A DNA stretch of 35,761 bases from a virus: IMG/VR virus record IMGVR_UViG_3300048797_000052, positions 1 to 35,761 of that record. One strand, given 5' to 3'. Both the position numbers and the translations under genes were made by a program. The notes under the pieces are model-generated. The model worked only from the letters and a program-made list of their open reading frames with translations, had not been told where the DNA came from and searched no databases. Of this stretch, positions 6,771 to 12,437 are shown piece after piece (position 1 is the stretch's first letter; every line of letters starts with the position of its first letter).

Positions 6771-7375
6771 TCGATGGGCTCGTCGGTATCAGCGCCGACC
6801 GGCGTTTTTTCGTCGCCGGGCTTTATGGTTTTGCCGCGCGCCTCGGCGGCGTCGGCCGCCTCTTTGACGGGATCCTTCGGCACCATCGTCAACACGGCCG
6901 CGGATTTTTTTAAACCTTTGCCGGTCTTCTCCGTAGGCTTCGCTTTTGCCTCGGTATATTCCTCGGCATAGGCAATGCCGTCCTCGCCGCGCCACAGCCG
7001 CATCGGCGCGCCGCCAACCCTGGCGATGATCTCGCCGTTGACCGGCACCATCTGCTTGAATGCATCGATCACCTGGTCGCGCGCGAGAGTATCGACGGCA
7101 AGCCGGGAAACCATTGCGGATAGCGGGTTTTCGGCAGCCATGCCGACGGCGTGCATATAGGTATCGAGGATTGCGTCTTCCTCGGCGAGCTCGCCGGCAT
7201 CCTTACGCCGGCGCTTGACCATGGTGCGGATTCCCTTGGGATCGAAACCCTCGGCCTTCGCCTCGGCATAGACGACGCGGATATCGTCGCCCAATTCCTT
7301 GCGTTCGTTTTCGATCCTCTCGACGCGCTCGAGATAGGATTTCAACTTGTCGGCGGCATCCGATCGCATGGTCAT
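6767..7375 (-). CDS. GapR-like DNA-binding protein (DUF2312) with long C-terminal extension
   Basis: 202 residues. Residues 5-80 are a clear GapR/DUF2312 domain: DAADKLKSYLERVERIENER, ELGDDIRVVYAEAKAEGFD and IRTMVKRRRKDAGELAEEDA. In Caulobacter GapR binds AT-rich, overtwisted DNA and supports replication and topoisomerase action. Host GapR is about 90 residues, so roughly 120 residues here are extra. They include DTYMHAVGM, a middle piece ending VGGAPMRLWRGEDGIAYAEE and a Lys/Ala/Pro-rich tail. Its place in the early replication operon suggests that it serves the phage's own replication or reshapes host chromatin. Confidence 0.9.
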   Translation of the reverse strand: MTMRSDAADKLKSYLERVERIENERKELGDDIRVVYAEAKAEGFDPKGIRTMVKRRRKDAGELAEEDAILDTYMHAVGMAAENPLSAMVSRLAVDTLARDQVIDAFKQMVPVNGEIIARVGGAPMRLWRGEDGIAYAEEYTEAKAKPTEKTGKGLKKSAAVLTMVPKDPVKEAADAAEARGKTIKPGDEKTPVGADTDEPIE

Positions 7376-7644
7376 GCTGCGGCCCTTGCCAGTTGCGGCG
7401 CCGATAAAATTGCGGTGATAAGATTCCAGCCCGTCGCACTGGAGCGAAAGAACGAGCTGCGCGTCGAACCCTCATCGGGCACGCAGCGATGCCAGATCTC
7501 GACCAGGCCGCGCCGCCACAATGGTTGCATCGCCTCGCGCTGATCGCGCGTCAGCGTGACGTGGCCGCCATTGCCGCAGCAGATCGCGAGGTGCTTTAAC
7601 GTCGCGATCTGCCGGTTTGAGAGACGCTCGCCCTTCAAAGACAT
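7372..7644 (-). CDS. Hypothetical winged-helix-like protein, 90 aa
   Basis: Starts MSLKGERLSNRQIATLKHLA. The order helix (LSNRQIATLKHLAICCG), strand, helix (TRDQREAMQPLWRRGLVEIW), then a hydrophobic tail, resembles a compact winged helix in which 'LWRRGLVEIW' is the usual 'L..kGLve' wing. Proteins of this build occur in phage early operons. Identity uncertain. The start overlaps the 3' end of the Gly-repeat gene by ten bases, and the stop overlaps the GapR-like start by ATGA. The longer frame to 7725 would run through the repeat gene. Confidence 0.65.
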   Translation of the reverse strand: MSLKGERLSNRQIATLKHLAICCGNGGHVTLTRDQREAMQPLWRRGLVEIWHRCVPDEGSTRSSFFRSSATGWNLITAILSAPQLARAAA

Positions 7645-8321
7645 TCTCCGATGACTTCGCGTTTCAGGGCTGCGACCTTGTCGCCATCGGTTTGCGTCTC
7701 GCCGATCAGCGCGACCAGCCACCATCGATCGCCCTTCCAGTTCGGCGGAACGAAGGTCCCGTGCAGGCCGCGCGCGGTGCAGACTTTGAGTGGCCCCTTG
7801 ATTTCCTCGACGGTGCCGGCGGCAACGGGAGTATTGTTTCCGCCGTTGCAGGCCTTGCCGTTTTTGTCCGATCGCCAGAATGCGATCGTGGCTCCCGCTT
7901 CCTGCAGATCAGCAAGCCGCCGCTGCTGCGGCCGTGGCATCTTCCTTGCAAAATTCGGGATCGTGGCGAGCCAATACTCTTTCGAGCCGTAGCCGTAGCC
8001 GTAGCCGTAGCCGTAGCCGTAGCCGTAGCCGGAGCCGTAGCCGTAGCCGTAGCCGTAGCCGTAGCCGTAGCCGTCGCCGGAGCCGGAGCCGTAGCCGGAG
8101 CCGGAGCCGTCGCCGGAGCCGTAGCCGTAGCCGTCGCCGTAGCCGTAGCCGTAGCCGTAGCCGTCGCCGTAGCCGTCGCCGGAGCCGTAGCCGTCGCCGG
8201 AGCCGTCGCCGTAGCCGTAGCCGTAGCCGGAGCCGTCGCCGGAGCCGTAGCCGGAGCCGGAGCCGTTTAAAAATGTGTCCGGGACTTCGCCCCGGACGAG
8301 TCTCGCTTCGCTTATTTCCAT
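7635..8321 (-). CDS. Gly-Tyr/Ser/Asp repeat protein with conserved C-terminal domain
   Basis: 228 residues in three parts. A short head reads MEISEARLVRGEVPDTFLNG. Residues about 20-113 are then an unbroken run of about 47 Gly-X dipeptides in which X is only Tyr, Ser or Asp. A globular tail of about 115 residues follows (KEYWLATIPNFARKMPRPQQ; KVCTARGLHGTFVPPNWKGD; RWWLVALIGETQ; DKVAALKREVIGE). The tail resembles small phage domains seen in rhizobial prophages, whose function I do not know. The repeat is expected to be disordered and tyrosine-rich, like condensate-forming or adhesive sequences. The ATG at 8321 overlaps the upstream stop; an in-frame ATG also exists at 8336. Confidence 0.75.
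   Translation of the reverse strand: MEISEARLVRGEVPDTFLNGSGSGYGSGDGSGYGYGYGDGSGDGYGSGDGYGDGYGYGYGYGDGYGYGSGDGSGSGYGSGSGDGYGYGYGYGYGYGSGYGYGYGYGYGYGYGSKEYWLATIPNFARKMPRPQQRRLADLQEAGATIAFWRSDKNGKACNGGNNTPVAAGTVEEIKGPLKVCTARGLHGTFVPPNWKGDRWWLVALIGETQTDGDKVAALKREVIGECL
7983..8264 (-). repeat. Hexanucleotide tandem repeat, about 47 units
   Basis: 282 bases of GGC followed by TAC, TCC or GAC, on the coding strand. Every unit is six bases, so gain or loss of units keeps the frame, and each variant is one base away from TAC. Gly is always GGC. Codon use this uniform points to recent expansion by slippage or unequal crossover. The DNA also opens long low-complexity frames on the plus strand (Ser-Arg and Ala-Val repeats), which are artefacts. 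Confidence 0.95.
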
Positions 8322-8614
8322 GGCGCGGCTTCCCATGCCGTCACAGATGCATCAGTGCATTCAGCAACCGAGGTGATATCGCGCAGCTCAATGTCTGCCG
8401 CCGGCCCGACGCGCGCGCCTTTCACCGGGCCCATATTGGCAAGCCCCATGAAGCCCCTGTTGTCAGTCGGCCAATAGATGCAATTGCGCGCGGCCCGCAG
8501 CTTGATCGTCACGCCATCGGTTTCGAGCGCATAGCCGAAAAACACGCCGCGATGCGACGTGGTGACGAGCACGGCGCGCTCGGCGTTCTTGCCCCGGTTT
8601 GGATGGTTGATCAT
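8312..8614 (-). CDS. Hypothetical phage protein, DUF6948-like
   Basis: 100 residues starting MINHPNRGKNAERAVLVTTS. The pattern VLVTTSHRGVFFGYALETDG, then LRAARNCIYWPTDNRG, then FMGLANMGPVKGARVGPAA and a final ...W, matches small beta-rich phage proteins that I connect loosely with DUF6948. The family call is tentative. No catalytic residues are evident. It ends inside the first codons of the Gly-repeat gene, and 44 bases separate its start from the gene upstream. Probably a small structural or regulatory early protein. Confidence 0.65.
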   Translation of the reverse strand: MINHPNRGKNAERAVLVTTSHRGVFFGYALETDGVTIKLRAARNCIYWPTDNRGFMGLANMGPVKGARVGPAADIELRDITSVAECTDASVTAWEAAPWK

Positions 8615-8658
8615 CGTTTCCTACTCCTGCCCCTGAGAAAATTGCGAGGCGCCAATTG

Positions 8659-8988
8659 CTAGATTTGCGAATTGTTTGGATGGTCCGAGTCCTCGACCAC
8701 CATGGCGTCGGCGCGATAGGCGCGCGCCTGCACATAGGTCAGAACTGGATTTGAGGCGGGGCCGCAGAGCAGGAACGGCTCGCCGGCATACATGACGACC
8801 TCGGGAACGCGATCATCGACCACCATGGTGACGATGGCGACGCGTTTGGTGTTAAGGCCGATCAGGCAGGCCTGCGCGGCGCGGATGGGGACGTGGCGCC
8901 CGCCGCTGGCTCGGAGGGCCAGCTCTTGACCAGGACGAGCGCCAGCCCCTCCGCCTGCCGACGATGCTTTCGCATCGCGGGGACTCAT
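8659..8988 (-). CDS. Hypothetical phage protein, 109 aa
   Basis: Begins MSPRDAKASSAGGGAGARPG, a disordered head, then a beta-rich body: LNTKRVAIVTMVVDDRVPEV, VMYAGEPFLLCGPASNPVLT, VQARAYRADAMVVEDSD. One Cys, no membrane helix. I do not recognise the family. The ATG overlaps the stop of the 58-residue membrane protein (ATGA), which supports this start. It belongs to the same early minus-strand operon as the genes on both sides. Confidence 0.65.
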   Translation of the reverse strand: MSPRDAKASSAGGGAGARPGQELALRASGGRHVPIRAAQACLIGLNTKRVAIVTMVVDDRVPEVVMYAGEPFLLCGPASNPVLTYVQARAYRADAMVVEDSDHPNNSQI

Positions 8989-9161
8989 AGCGGCACCTGC
9001 GGCTGATCGCCGTAAGCTTCGCCATGAGGATCGACGTCATCGCGGCGGTCGCATAACGGCCACGCCGCGAGGACGATGAGGAATATGGACAGCAGCACGA
9101 TCGCGGCGATCGCGAGCGGCAGAGCCAAGGACGGCTGACAAAGCGGTGCGGTAAAATTCAT
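8985..9161 (-). CDS. Small single-pass membrane protein, 58 aa
   Basis: The frame begins MNFTAPLCQPSLALPLAIAA and continues with a strongly hydrophobic stretch, IVLLSIFLIVLAAWPL, then a polar tail CDRRDDVDPHGEAYGDQPQV. One membrane helix with an acidic cytoplasmic or periplasmic tail. It ends in an ATGA overlap with the next gene, and that operon linkage is the best evidence that it is real. Function unknown; small phage membrane proteins of this type can act in superinfection exclusion or host takeover. Confidence 0.6.
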   Translation of the reverse strand: MNFTAPLCQPSLALPLAIAAIVLLSIFLIVLAAWPLCDRRDDVDPHGEAYGDQPQVPL

Positions 9162-9206
9162 GCATCGCCCCGCAGTGGCCGGACGAAGTAGATTTGGCGA
9201 AGCGCG

Positions 9207-9500
9207 CTAGTCCCTTTGGTGGAAGCGTCGCATGATTTCGCAGAGGACGACCCCAAGCGCATCGGCCGGCGGCTCGTTGTGCTCAGCGAGCCAGCGGCGG
9301 CAGGTTCTTGGATCGGCCCCGGTGAGTTCAGCAAGAAAAAACTCCGTTTTATAAGGCCAAGCAAACTTCGCGAGATCGCGGAATTGGATCCGCGCGTTGT
9401 TGAGTTGAATGACCTTGCGGACATTTCTGTCCGTGCCTGTCGAGGAACGTCCGTCAATTATTGTGGATGGATTAGCCTGCCTGCTCGATACCAGACGCAT
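9207..9500 (-). CDS. Small HTH-type phage regulator
   Basis: 97 residues. The C-terminal half is a helix-turn-helix of the kind found in alphaproteobacterial prophages: KFAWPYKTEFFLAELTGADP, RTCRRWLAEHNEPPADALGV and VLCEIMRRF. The first 45 residues are polar and poorly structured. The ATG at 9500 has GGGAG at good spacing. It is the first gene after the Cro-like gene on this strand, across a 147-base gap, which is the place of cII-like activators in lambdoid phages. The role is inferred from position. Confidence 0.7.
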   Translation of the reverse strand: MRLVSSRQANPSTIIDGRSSTGTDRNVRKVIQLNNARIQFRDLAKFAWPYKTEFFLAELTGADPRTCRRWLAEHNEPPADALGVVLCEIMRRFHQRD

Positions 9501-9647
9501 GACGCACTCCCGAGAAACGCAACAATGAAACTAAAACTCGAAACGCTTTATTGTGATTGTGAAAGGCAGGCGATGCGCGCCAAGATGGTCCTCCGGCTTC
9601 CGGCGAGGGATCATCAAAATGGGAATTGTTATTCGTTTTCCGCGACG

Positions 9648-9893
9648 TCATGCGCGCGCCTCTTCGACTTTGCGAGACGCCAAGCGGGCAAGAATGTCCA
9701 ATGTGACGCCGCCCGCCTTTGCCTTCTCGGTCAACAAAACTGCCGGCCACCACTTGGATGGAATAGTGTTGCGACCCCACCACTTGATCACTGACCAGTT
9801 CCGGGCACCCACATCGGCTGCCATGGCTTCGCGCGAGGCCCAAAGCTCGATGACCGATCGGAACGACGTGAGATGCGGATCAGAATCACTCAT
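9648..9893 (-). CDS. Cro-like repressor, HTH
   Basis: 81 residues starting MSDSDPHLTSFRSVIELWAS. The HTH core is REAMAADVGARNWSVIKWWG followed by RNTIPSKWWPAVLLTEKAKA, the phage Cro-like form with 'V..WWGRN.IP..WW'. It points away from the CI-like gene across a short region holding three operator-like sites, so it is placed exactly like cro. Expected to bind those sites and repress the opposing repressor gene. A longer frame to 9998 would start inside the repressor gene and is rejected. Confidence 0.8.
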   Translation of the reverse strand: MSDSDPHLTSFRSVIELWASREAMAADVGARNWSVIKWWGRNTIPSKWWPAVLLTEKAKAGGVTLDILARLASRKVEEARA

Positions 9894-9905
9894 GGCCGAA
9901 TATTT

Positions 9906-9977
9906 GGGACATATTTTCCCAAATTGCAAGACCATCATGTCCCATGACTTAAAAAGTCCTGTGGGACATTCTGTCCC
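9906..9977. promoter_or_regulatory. Three operator-like sites between cro-like and cI-like genes
   Basis: A 15-base pattern GGGACA-N3-TGTCCC recurs. GGGACATTCTGTCCC at 9963-9977 is a perfect inverted repeat touching the repressor start codon. GGGACATATTTTCCC at 9906-9920 has one changed half-site base and sits in a longer TTTGGGA...TCCCAAA dyad. A weak third copy at 9929-9943 keeps one perfect half-site (TGTCCC). Three graded sites between divergent regulator genes matches lambda OR. The same motif recurs twice at 10764-10801. Confidence 0.75.
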
Positions 9978-9978
9978 C

Positions 9979-10269
9979 ATGGCGGAAGACTCTGACAAGA
10001 TTGCAGAAAGCGAATGGCGCGAGGCCTTCCGCCTGCGCTTGAGAGCAATTCAAGGGAAGCGTACGCACAATGACATGGGTGATCTGCTGGGTATCAGCCC
10101 GCATACCTGGAACAAATGCGTCAATCGAGGCGACACGTTTCCGATCCGGAAACTGCCCAGACTTGCGAAACTCGCGGAAATGTCCATGGAAGAGTTGATC
10201 GCAGTGGATAAGCCTTCCAAGCCCAGCGCCAGATCAAGGCCCAGATCAAGGAAACAGCAATCCGGCTAA
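9979..10269 (+). CDS. CI-like repressor (single-domain XRE-type HTH)
   Basis: 96 residues starting MAEDSDKIAESEWREAFRLR. The HTH is KRTHNDMGDLLGISPHTWNK, then PIRKLPRLAKLAEMSMEELI, and the chain ends in a very basic tail (SARSRPRSRKQQ). There is no S24 peptidase domain, so RecA-stimulated self-cleavage is not expected and induction must work differently. The start is uncertain. The ATG at 9979 lies directly against an operator and lacks a ribosome site, which would fit leaderless translation. ATGs at 9937 and 9892 are in frame. Its stop overlaps the stop of the lipoprotein gene facing it. Confidence 0.8.
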   Translation: MAEDSDKIAESEWREAFRLRLRAIQGKRTHNDMGDLLGISPHTWNKCVNRGDTFPIRKLPRLAKLAEMSMEELIAVDKPSKPSARSRPRSRKQQSG

Positions 10270-10667
10270 CACTCTGTTTCGCCTGCGGACCACCTCATGA
10301 GCGATCTTGAGAGGTTATCGGCGCCGAGCGTATTGCCAGTCCGTACGACGACCTTCGAGCCTGACTGCTGAGCCTTCTCGATGCGCGCCGAAAGGTAATA
10401 ATTTCGCGCACCCCAATTAATCATCGAGACGGTGATCTCACCGTAGCCGAGGTCCGAATAAAGCTCAGTGTCGACGGCCATCGAAGCGTAAGCCCCCACA
10501 TTGCCGGCGATGCACCTTTTCGCCGTGCCCGCCGCCCGCCTGTAGATCTCCTGGTAGTTCTCGGAGAACGGCTGGACGGCCGGCGTTGCCTTAGCCTCGA
10601 GATCGGCGGGTGTAGAAGAGCAGCCGCCGCAGGCCAAAAAGAGCCCGGCCATCATCGCTCGCTTCAT
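10266..10667 (-). CDS. Putative phage-encoded lipoprotein
   Basis: 133 residues starting MKRAMMAGLFLACGGCSSTP: basic start, short hydrophobic core and a Cys near residue 13-16 that fits a lipoprotein signal, though not the strict lipobox. The mature part is alpha/beta (ENYQEIYRRAAGTAKRCIAG; YGEITVSMINWGARNYYLSA; SGSKVVVRTGN) with two more Cys that could form a disulfide. AAGGGAAGC precedes the ATG. The gene faces the repressor and shares stop bases with it (CTAA). Lipoproteins next to a repressor are often lysogeny-expressed exclusion factors; that is inference. Confidence 0.65.
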   Translation of the reverse strand: MKRAMMAGLFLACGGCSSTPADLEAKATPAVQPFSENYQEIYRRAAGTAKRCIAGNVGAYASMAVDTELYSDLGYGEITVSMINWGARNYYLSARIEKAQQSGSKVVVRTGNTLGADNLSRSLMRWSAGETEC

Positions 10668-10763
10668 GCTTCCCTTGCTCCCGTCATTCAACGCAAGTTG
10701 AACAGGAATATAGGGATCGGTTCAAGAGGCTGATCCGAAAGGTAAAATTGCAAAGTTCACCTT

Positions 10764-10806
10764 GGGACAAATAGTCCTTGATATTTGGGAAAAATTGTCC
10801 CAATAT
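10764..10806 (+). promoter_or_regulatory. Candidate promoter of the plus-strand operon with two repressor operators
   Basis: A possible -35 (TTGATA, 10778-10783) and -10 (CAATAT, 10801-10806) are 17 bases apart. Two copies of the switch operator overlap them: GGGACAAATAGTCCT at 10764-10778 and GGGAAAAATTGTCCC at 10787-10801, the latter in a longer TTGGGA...TCCCAA dyad and filling the spacer. A repressor bound there would block polymerase. This is the counterpart of lambda OL and puts the operon starting at 10841 under the switch. Confidence 0.65.
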
Positions 10807-10836
10807 GTTTCACGTGAAATGAATTCACGGGAAACA
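10806..10836. promoter_or_regulatory. parS-like sites (ParB-binding consensus)
   Basis: The 16 bases TGTTTCACGTGAAATG (10806-10821) match the bacterial parS consensus TGTTTCACGTGAAACA at 14 positions, with a perfect 12-base palindrome TTTCACGTGAAA. A second, weaker copy follows directly (TTCACGGGAAACA, 10824-10836), matching the right part of the consensus at 12 of 13 positions. Both lie at the expected transcription start of the plus-strand operon. Host ParB binding is an inference from the match. Confidence 0.6.
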
Positions 10837-10840
10837 GTCG

Positions 10841-11044
10841 ATGCCATCCCTCCCCGCAAAATCCCTCGATGCCGCCTGCGCAGAAATCTATCGGCGCTGG
10901 TGCCGATTTCTCCCCGAATCCGAGGCGTTGGCTGAGGCCCAGGCGTTCCGAGAGCGCTGCCTTGCCCTGGCGGCCGAGGGATATCTGACCGCGCCCGAAC
11001 TCGACGCCACGTTTGAGATCGCCGACGCCATGGTGTCGGCATGA
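10841..11044 (+). CDS. Hypothetical small helical protein, first gene of plus-strand operon
   Basis: 67 residues starting MPSLPAKSLDAACAEIYRRW. Mostly helix, with a pattern AEAQAFRERCLALAAEGYLT then APELDATFEIADAMV, acidic overall. No known family. It follows the operator and parS-like region and ends in a 4-base overlap (ATGA) with the next gene. Eleven short genes in a row, joined this way, follow; their size and linkage resemble phage anti-host or anti-defence clusters, but nothing in the sequence shows a specific role. Confidence 0.65.
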   Translation: MPSLPAKSLDAACAEIYRRWCRFLPESEALAEAQAFRERCLALAAEGYLTAPELDATFEIADAMVSA

Positions 11045-11220
11045 AGCCCAAGATCCACTTCGAGAGCGGCGTGCGCCGCTCTGATTTCCGCACCATCACG
11101 ACCACGCTTTGCAACCGCTGGCTGGCGGCTGGCGTGATCAATTCGACCGGGCTGCGCTCCGAGGTGACCTGCAGGTTGTGCCTGAAATTGCTGGCGAACG
11201 TGAAGCGGGTGACAGCGTAA
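11041..11220 (+). CDS. Small zinc-finger-like protein, 59 aa
   Basis: Begins MKPKIHFESGVRRSDFRTIT and ends EVTCRLCLKLLANVKRVTA. One Cys at about residue 27 (TTLCNRW) and a CxxC pair near the end give the spacing of the small 'HFE...C...VTCKRCLK' zinc proteins that recur in alphaproteobacterial phages. The family has no assigned function that I know. ATGA overlap with the upstream stop and TAATG overlap with the downstream start support the frame. Confidence 0.65.
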   Translation: MKPKIHFESGVRRSDFRTITTTLCNRWLAAGVINSTGLRSEVTCRLCLKLLANVKRVTA

Positions 11221-11417
11221 TGACGCGCGTTTTTACTCATCCCAACTTCGGCACCGAGGCGCGCGTTGAGCAATATGGGCGCGAGGTCCGGTTGATATTC
11301 GTCGCGAACTCGCGCGCACAGGCGGGTGAACTCGCCGAGAGCATCGTCGAACAACTGAAATCAGGCGCGGTCAACATCACGATGATGGGTCAGCCGACGA
11401 GCATCGAGGAATCCTGA
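11220..11417 (+). CDS. Hypothetical small protein, 65 aa
   Basis: Starts MTRVFTHPNFGTEARVEQYG at an ATG that shares its A with the upstream TAA. A short beta hairpin (ARVEQYGREVRLIFVANS) is followed by a helix (QAGELAESIVEQLKSGAVNI). No recognised family. It ends in a TGATG overlap with the next gene. A frame starting at 11109 is longer but would overlap the zinc-finger gene completely, so the coupled ATG is preferred. Confidence 0.6.
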   Translation: MTRVFTHPNFGTEARVEQYGREVRLIFVANSRAQAGELAESIVEQLKSGAVNITMMGQPTSIEES

Positions 11418-11635
11418 TGTCCCGCAACGTCATCCCCTTCCCGGTCTCCACTCAATGCTCTGGCCGCACCATGCCCGGCCTGACCACGCCGGAGCTGCGC
11501 CAGCGAGCGATGGATAATTATTACAGTGCGGAGCGAAGACTCGGGACCGATCCCCTGACGGCTTATGAACGCGCCGCGGTGTTTCTGGTCAATCTCGATC
11601 ACATCGCTGCGATGGTGATGAGGGACTCATGGTGA
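11417..11635 (+). CDS. Hypothetical small protein, 72 aa
   Basis: Starts MSRNVIPFPVSTQCSGRTMP. The opening 'NVIPFP' is common among short rhizobial phage and plasmid proteins. The rest is helical: LTTPELRQRAMDNYYSAERR, then TAYERAAVFLVNLDHIAAMV. No family recognised. It is coupled to the gene before (TGATG) and overlaps the next by seven bases. Confidence 0.6.
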   Translation: MSRNVIPFPVSTQCSGRTMPGLTTPELRQRAMDNYYSAERRLGTDPLTAYERAAVFLVNLDHIAAMVMRDSW

Positions 11636-11898
11636 TGCGATCACCACGGACATCAGTACCAAATGCCGGTCGCATCCCAATCTCGCTGCGACCGCCGGTT
11701 TCGGACGCCGAGATCTTCAAGCGGCTTAACTCGGCGCTGGAGTTGGCGCGGCCGGCCTACGAGGAGATGAAAATCAAACACAATCTTTGGCCGACACCCC
11801 AATCAAAGGCGACGCTGGAAAAGCTGCGCAAGGCCCTAGAGGCATGCGAGGAGAGCGCCGCGCGATGGCCTCAACCAGCAAAGAATTCCGCCCGATGA
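11629..11898 (+). CDS. Hypothetical small protein, 89 aa
   Basis: Starts MVMRSPRTSVPNAGRIPISL. A basic, Pro-containing head is followed by two helices (SDAEIFKRLNSALELARPAY and KATLEKLRKALEACEESAAR). No motif or family recognised. The ATG lies inside the end of the preceding gene, and the stop makes an ATGA overlap with the next start, typical of this operon. Confidence 0.6.
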   Translation: MVMRSPRTSVPNAGRIPISLRPPVSDAEIFKRLNSALELARPAYEEMKIKHNLWPTPQSKATLEKLRKALEACEESAARWPQPAKNSAR

Positions 11899-12074
11899 GC
11901 AAACTCAGCGAACGCGCAGCGCATCACACCGAGCAGCATTCGATGAACGAAGCCGAATTCTGGTCGGCGCTCGCGATGGATCCCCTGCAGCTTTCGCTTT
12001 CGCTGTTCGATTCAACCGGCGACGAGGAACGCGCCGAGCAGATCATCCGCTCGCATCGGGAGGTGCGACCATGA
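11895..12074 (+). CDS. Hypothetical small protein, 59 aa
   Basis: Starts MSKLSERAAHHTEQHSMNEA at an ATG that overlaps the upstream stop (ATGA). An in-frame ATG at 11865 is also possible. The body, EAEFWSALAMDPLQLSLSLF then DEERAEQIIRSHREV, is acidic and helical. No family recognised. It overlaps the next gene by four bases. Confidence 0.6.
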   Translation: MSKLSERAAHHTEQHSMNEAEFWSALAMDPLQLSLSLFDSTGDEERAEQIIRSHREVRP

Positions 12075-12283
12075 GCGCGCAGCAAGATACTTTGCTGGAA
12101 TTCGAGCGCGACGACGTCACGCTGCTGATCGACGCCCTCGCAAAGGCCGCCGCACGGCATGAATGCCAGGCGAATTACGTCCTGTGCGGCCGCAAACATG
12201 ACGACAAGGCTGCGGCAATGCGCAGGCTGCGCGCGAGGCTGATGCAATATCGTGTCGCTTGTGAACGGGCGCCGGCAGCATGA
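12071..12283 (+). CDS. Hypothetical small helical protein, 70 aa
   Basis: Starts MSAQQDTLLEFERDDVTLLI. Two helices (VTLLIDALAKAAARHECQAN and DKAAAMRRLRARLMQYRVAC) with three Cys (HEC, LCG, ACE). It looks like a compact helical hairpin, and small phage proteins with this 'DDV.LLI.ALa.aA' opening are common in rhizobial phages. Role unknown. ATGA overlaps on both sides. Confidence 0.6.
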   Translation: MSAQQDTLLEFERDDVTLLIDALAKAAARHECQANYVLCGRKHDDKAAAMRRLRARLMQYRVACERAPAA

Positions 12284-12363
12284 TCACGATCCCGATGATT
12301 GGCCTGCTGGTCGCGCTGAATGTCTGCGCCATCGCCCTGTGCGGCTCGCGGGTGCGGCGATGA
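12280..12363 (+). CDS. 27-aa membrane peptide
   Basis: MITIPMIGLLVALNVCAIAL, then CGSRVRR: one hydrophobic helix with a basic end, the normal build of a single-pass peptide. Its ATG overlaps the preceding stop and its stop overlaps the next ATG (both ATGA), so it fits the coupling chain exactly. Nothing else supports it. Confidence 0.5.
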   Translation: MITIPMIGLLVALNVCAIALCGSRVRR

Positions 12364-12437
12364 CATGGGTCGACATCGCCTTTCTGCGTTTTATCAGTCT
12401 GATCCTTCTCACCCTTGCGCCGGCGAGTCGGCCATGA
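12360..12437 (+). CDS. 25-aa membrane peptide
   Basis: MTWVDIAFLRFISLILLTLA followed by PASRP: one hydrophobic helix with a short polar tail. ATGA overlaps join it to the 27-residue peptide before it and the 65-residue protein after it. Two consecutive tiny membrane peptides in one operon suggest that they act together, but this is inference. Confidence 0.5.
   Translation: MTWVDIAFLRFISLILLTLAPASRP

Noticed and set aside
7983-8264. Template of a diversity-generating retroelement
   Set aside because: No reverse transcriptase gene is visible. Variation is not limited to adenines in a matched template/variable pair, and all units are simple hexamers.
7617-8270. Plus-strand frame with an Ala-Val/Ala-Gly repeat
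   Set aside because: Another reading of the same hexamer array. No ribosome site or domain, and it is antisense to real genes.
7880-8662. Plus-strand frame with a long Ser-Arg repeat resembling a eukaryotic SR protein
   Set aside because: It is the reverse strand of the Gly-Tyr/Ser/Asp hexamer array. Its ends do not resemble any protein, and it lies antisense to two coupled genes.
9501-9647. Hidden gene or terminator in the gap after the Cro-like gene
   Set aside because: I found no frame with a start and sensible residues, and only a weak bulged CCGG stem. It may hold a promoter or an antitermination site, but nothing is clear.
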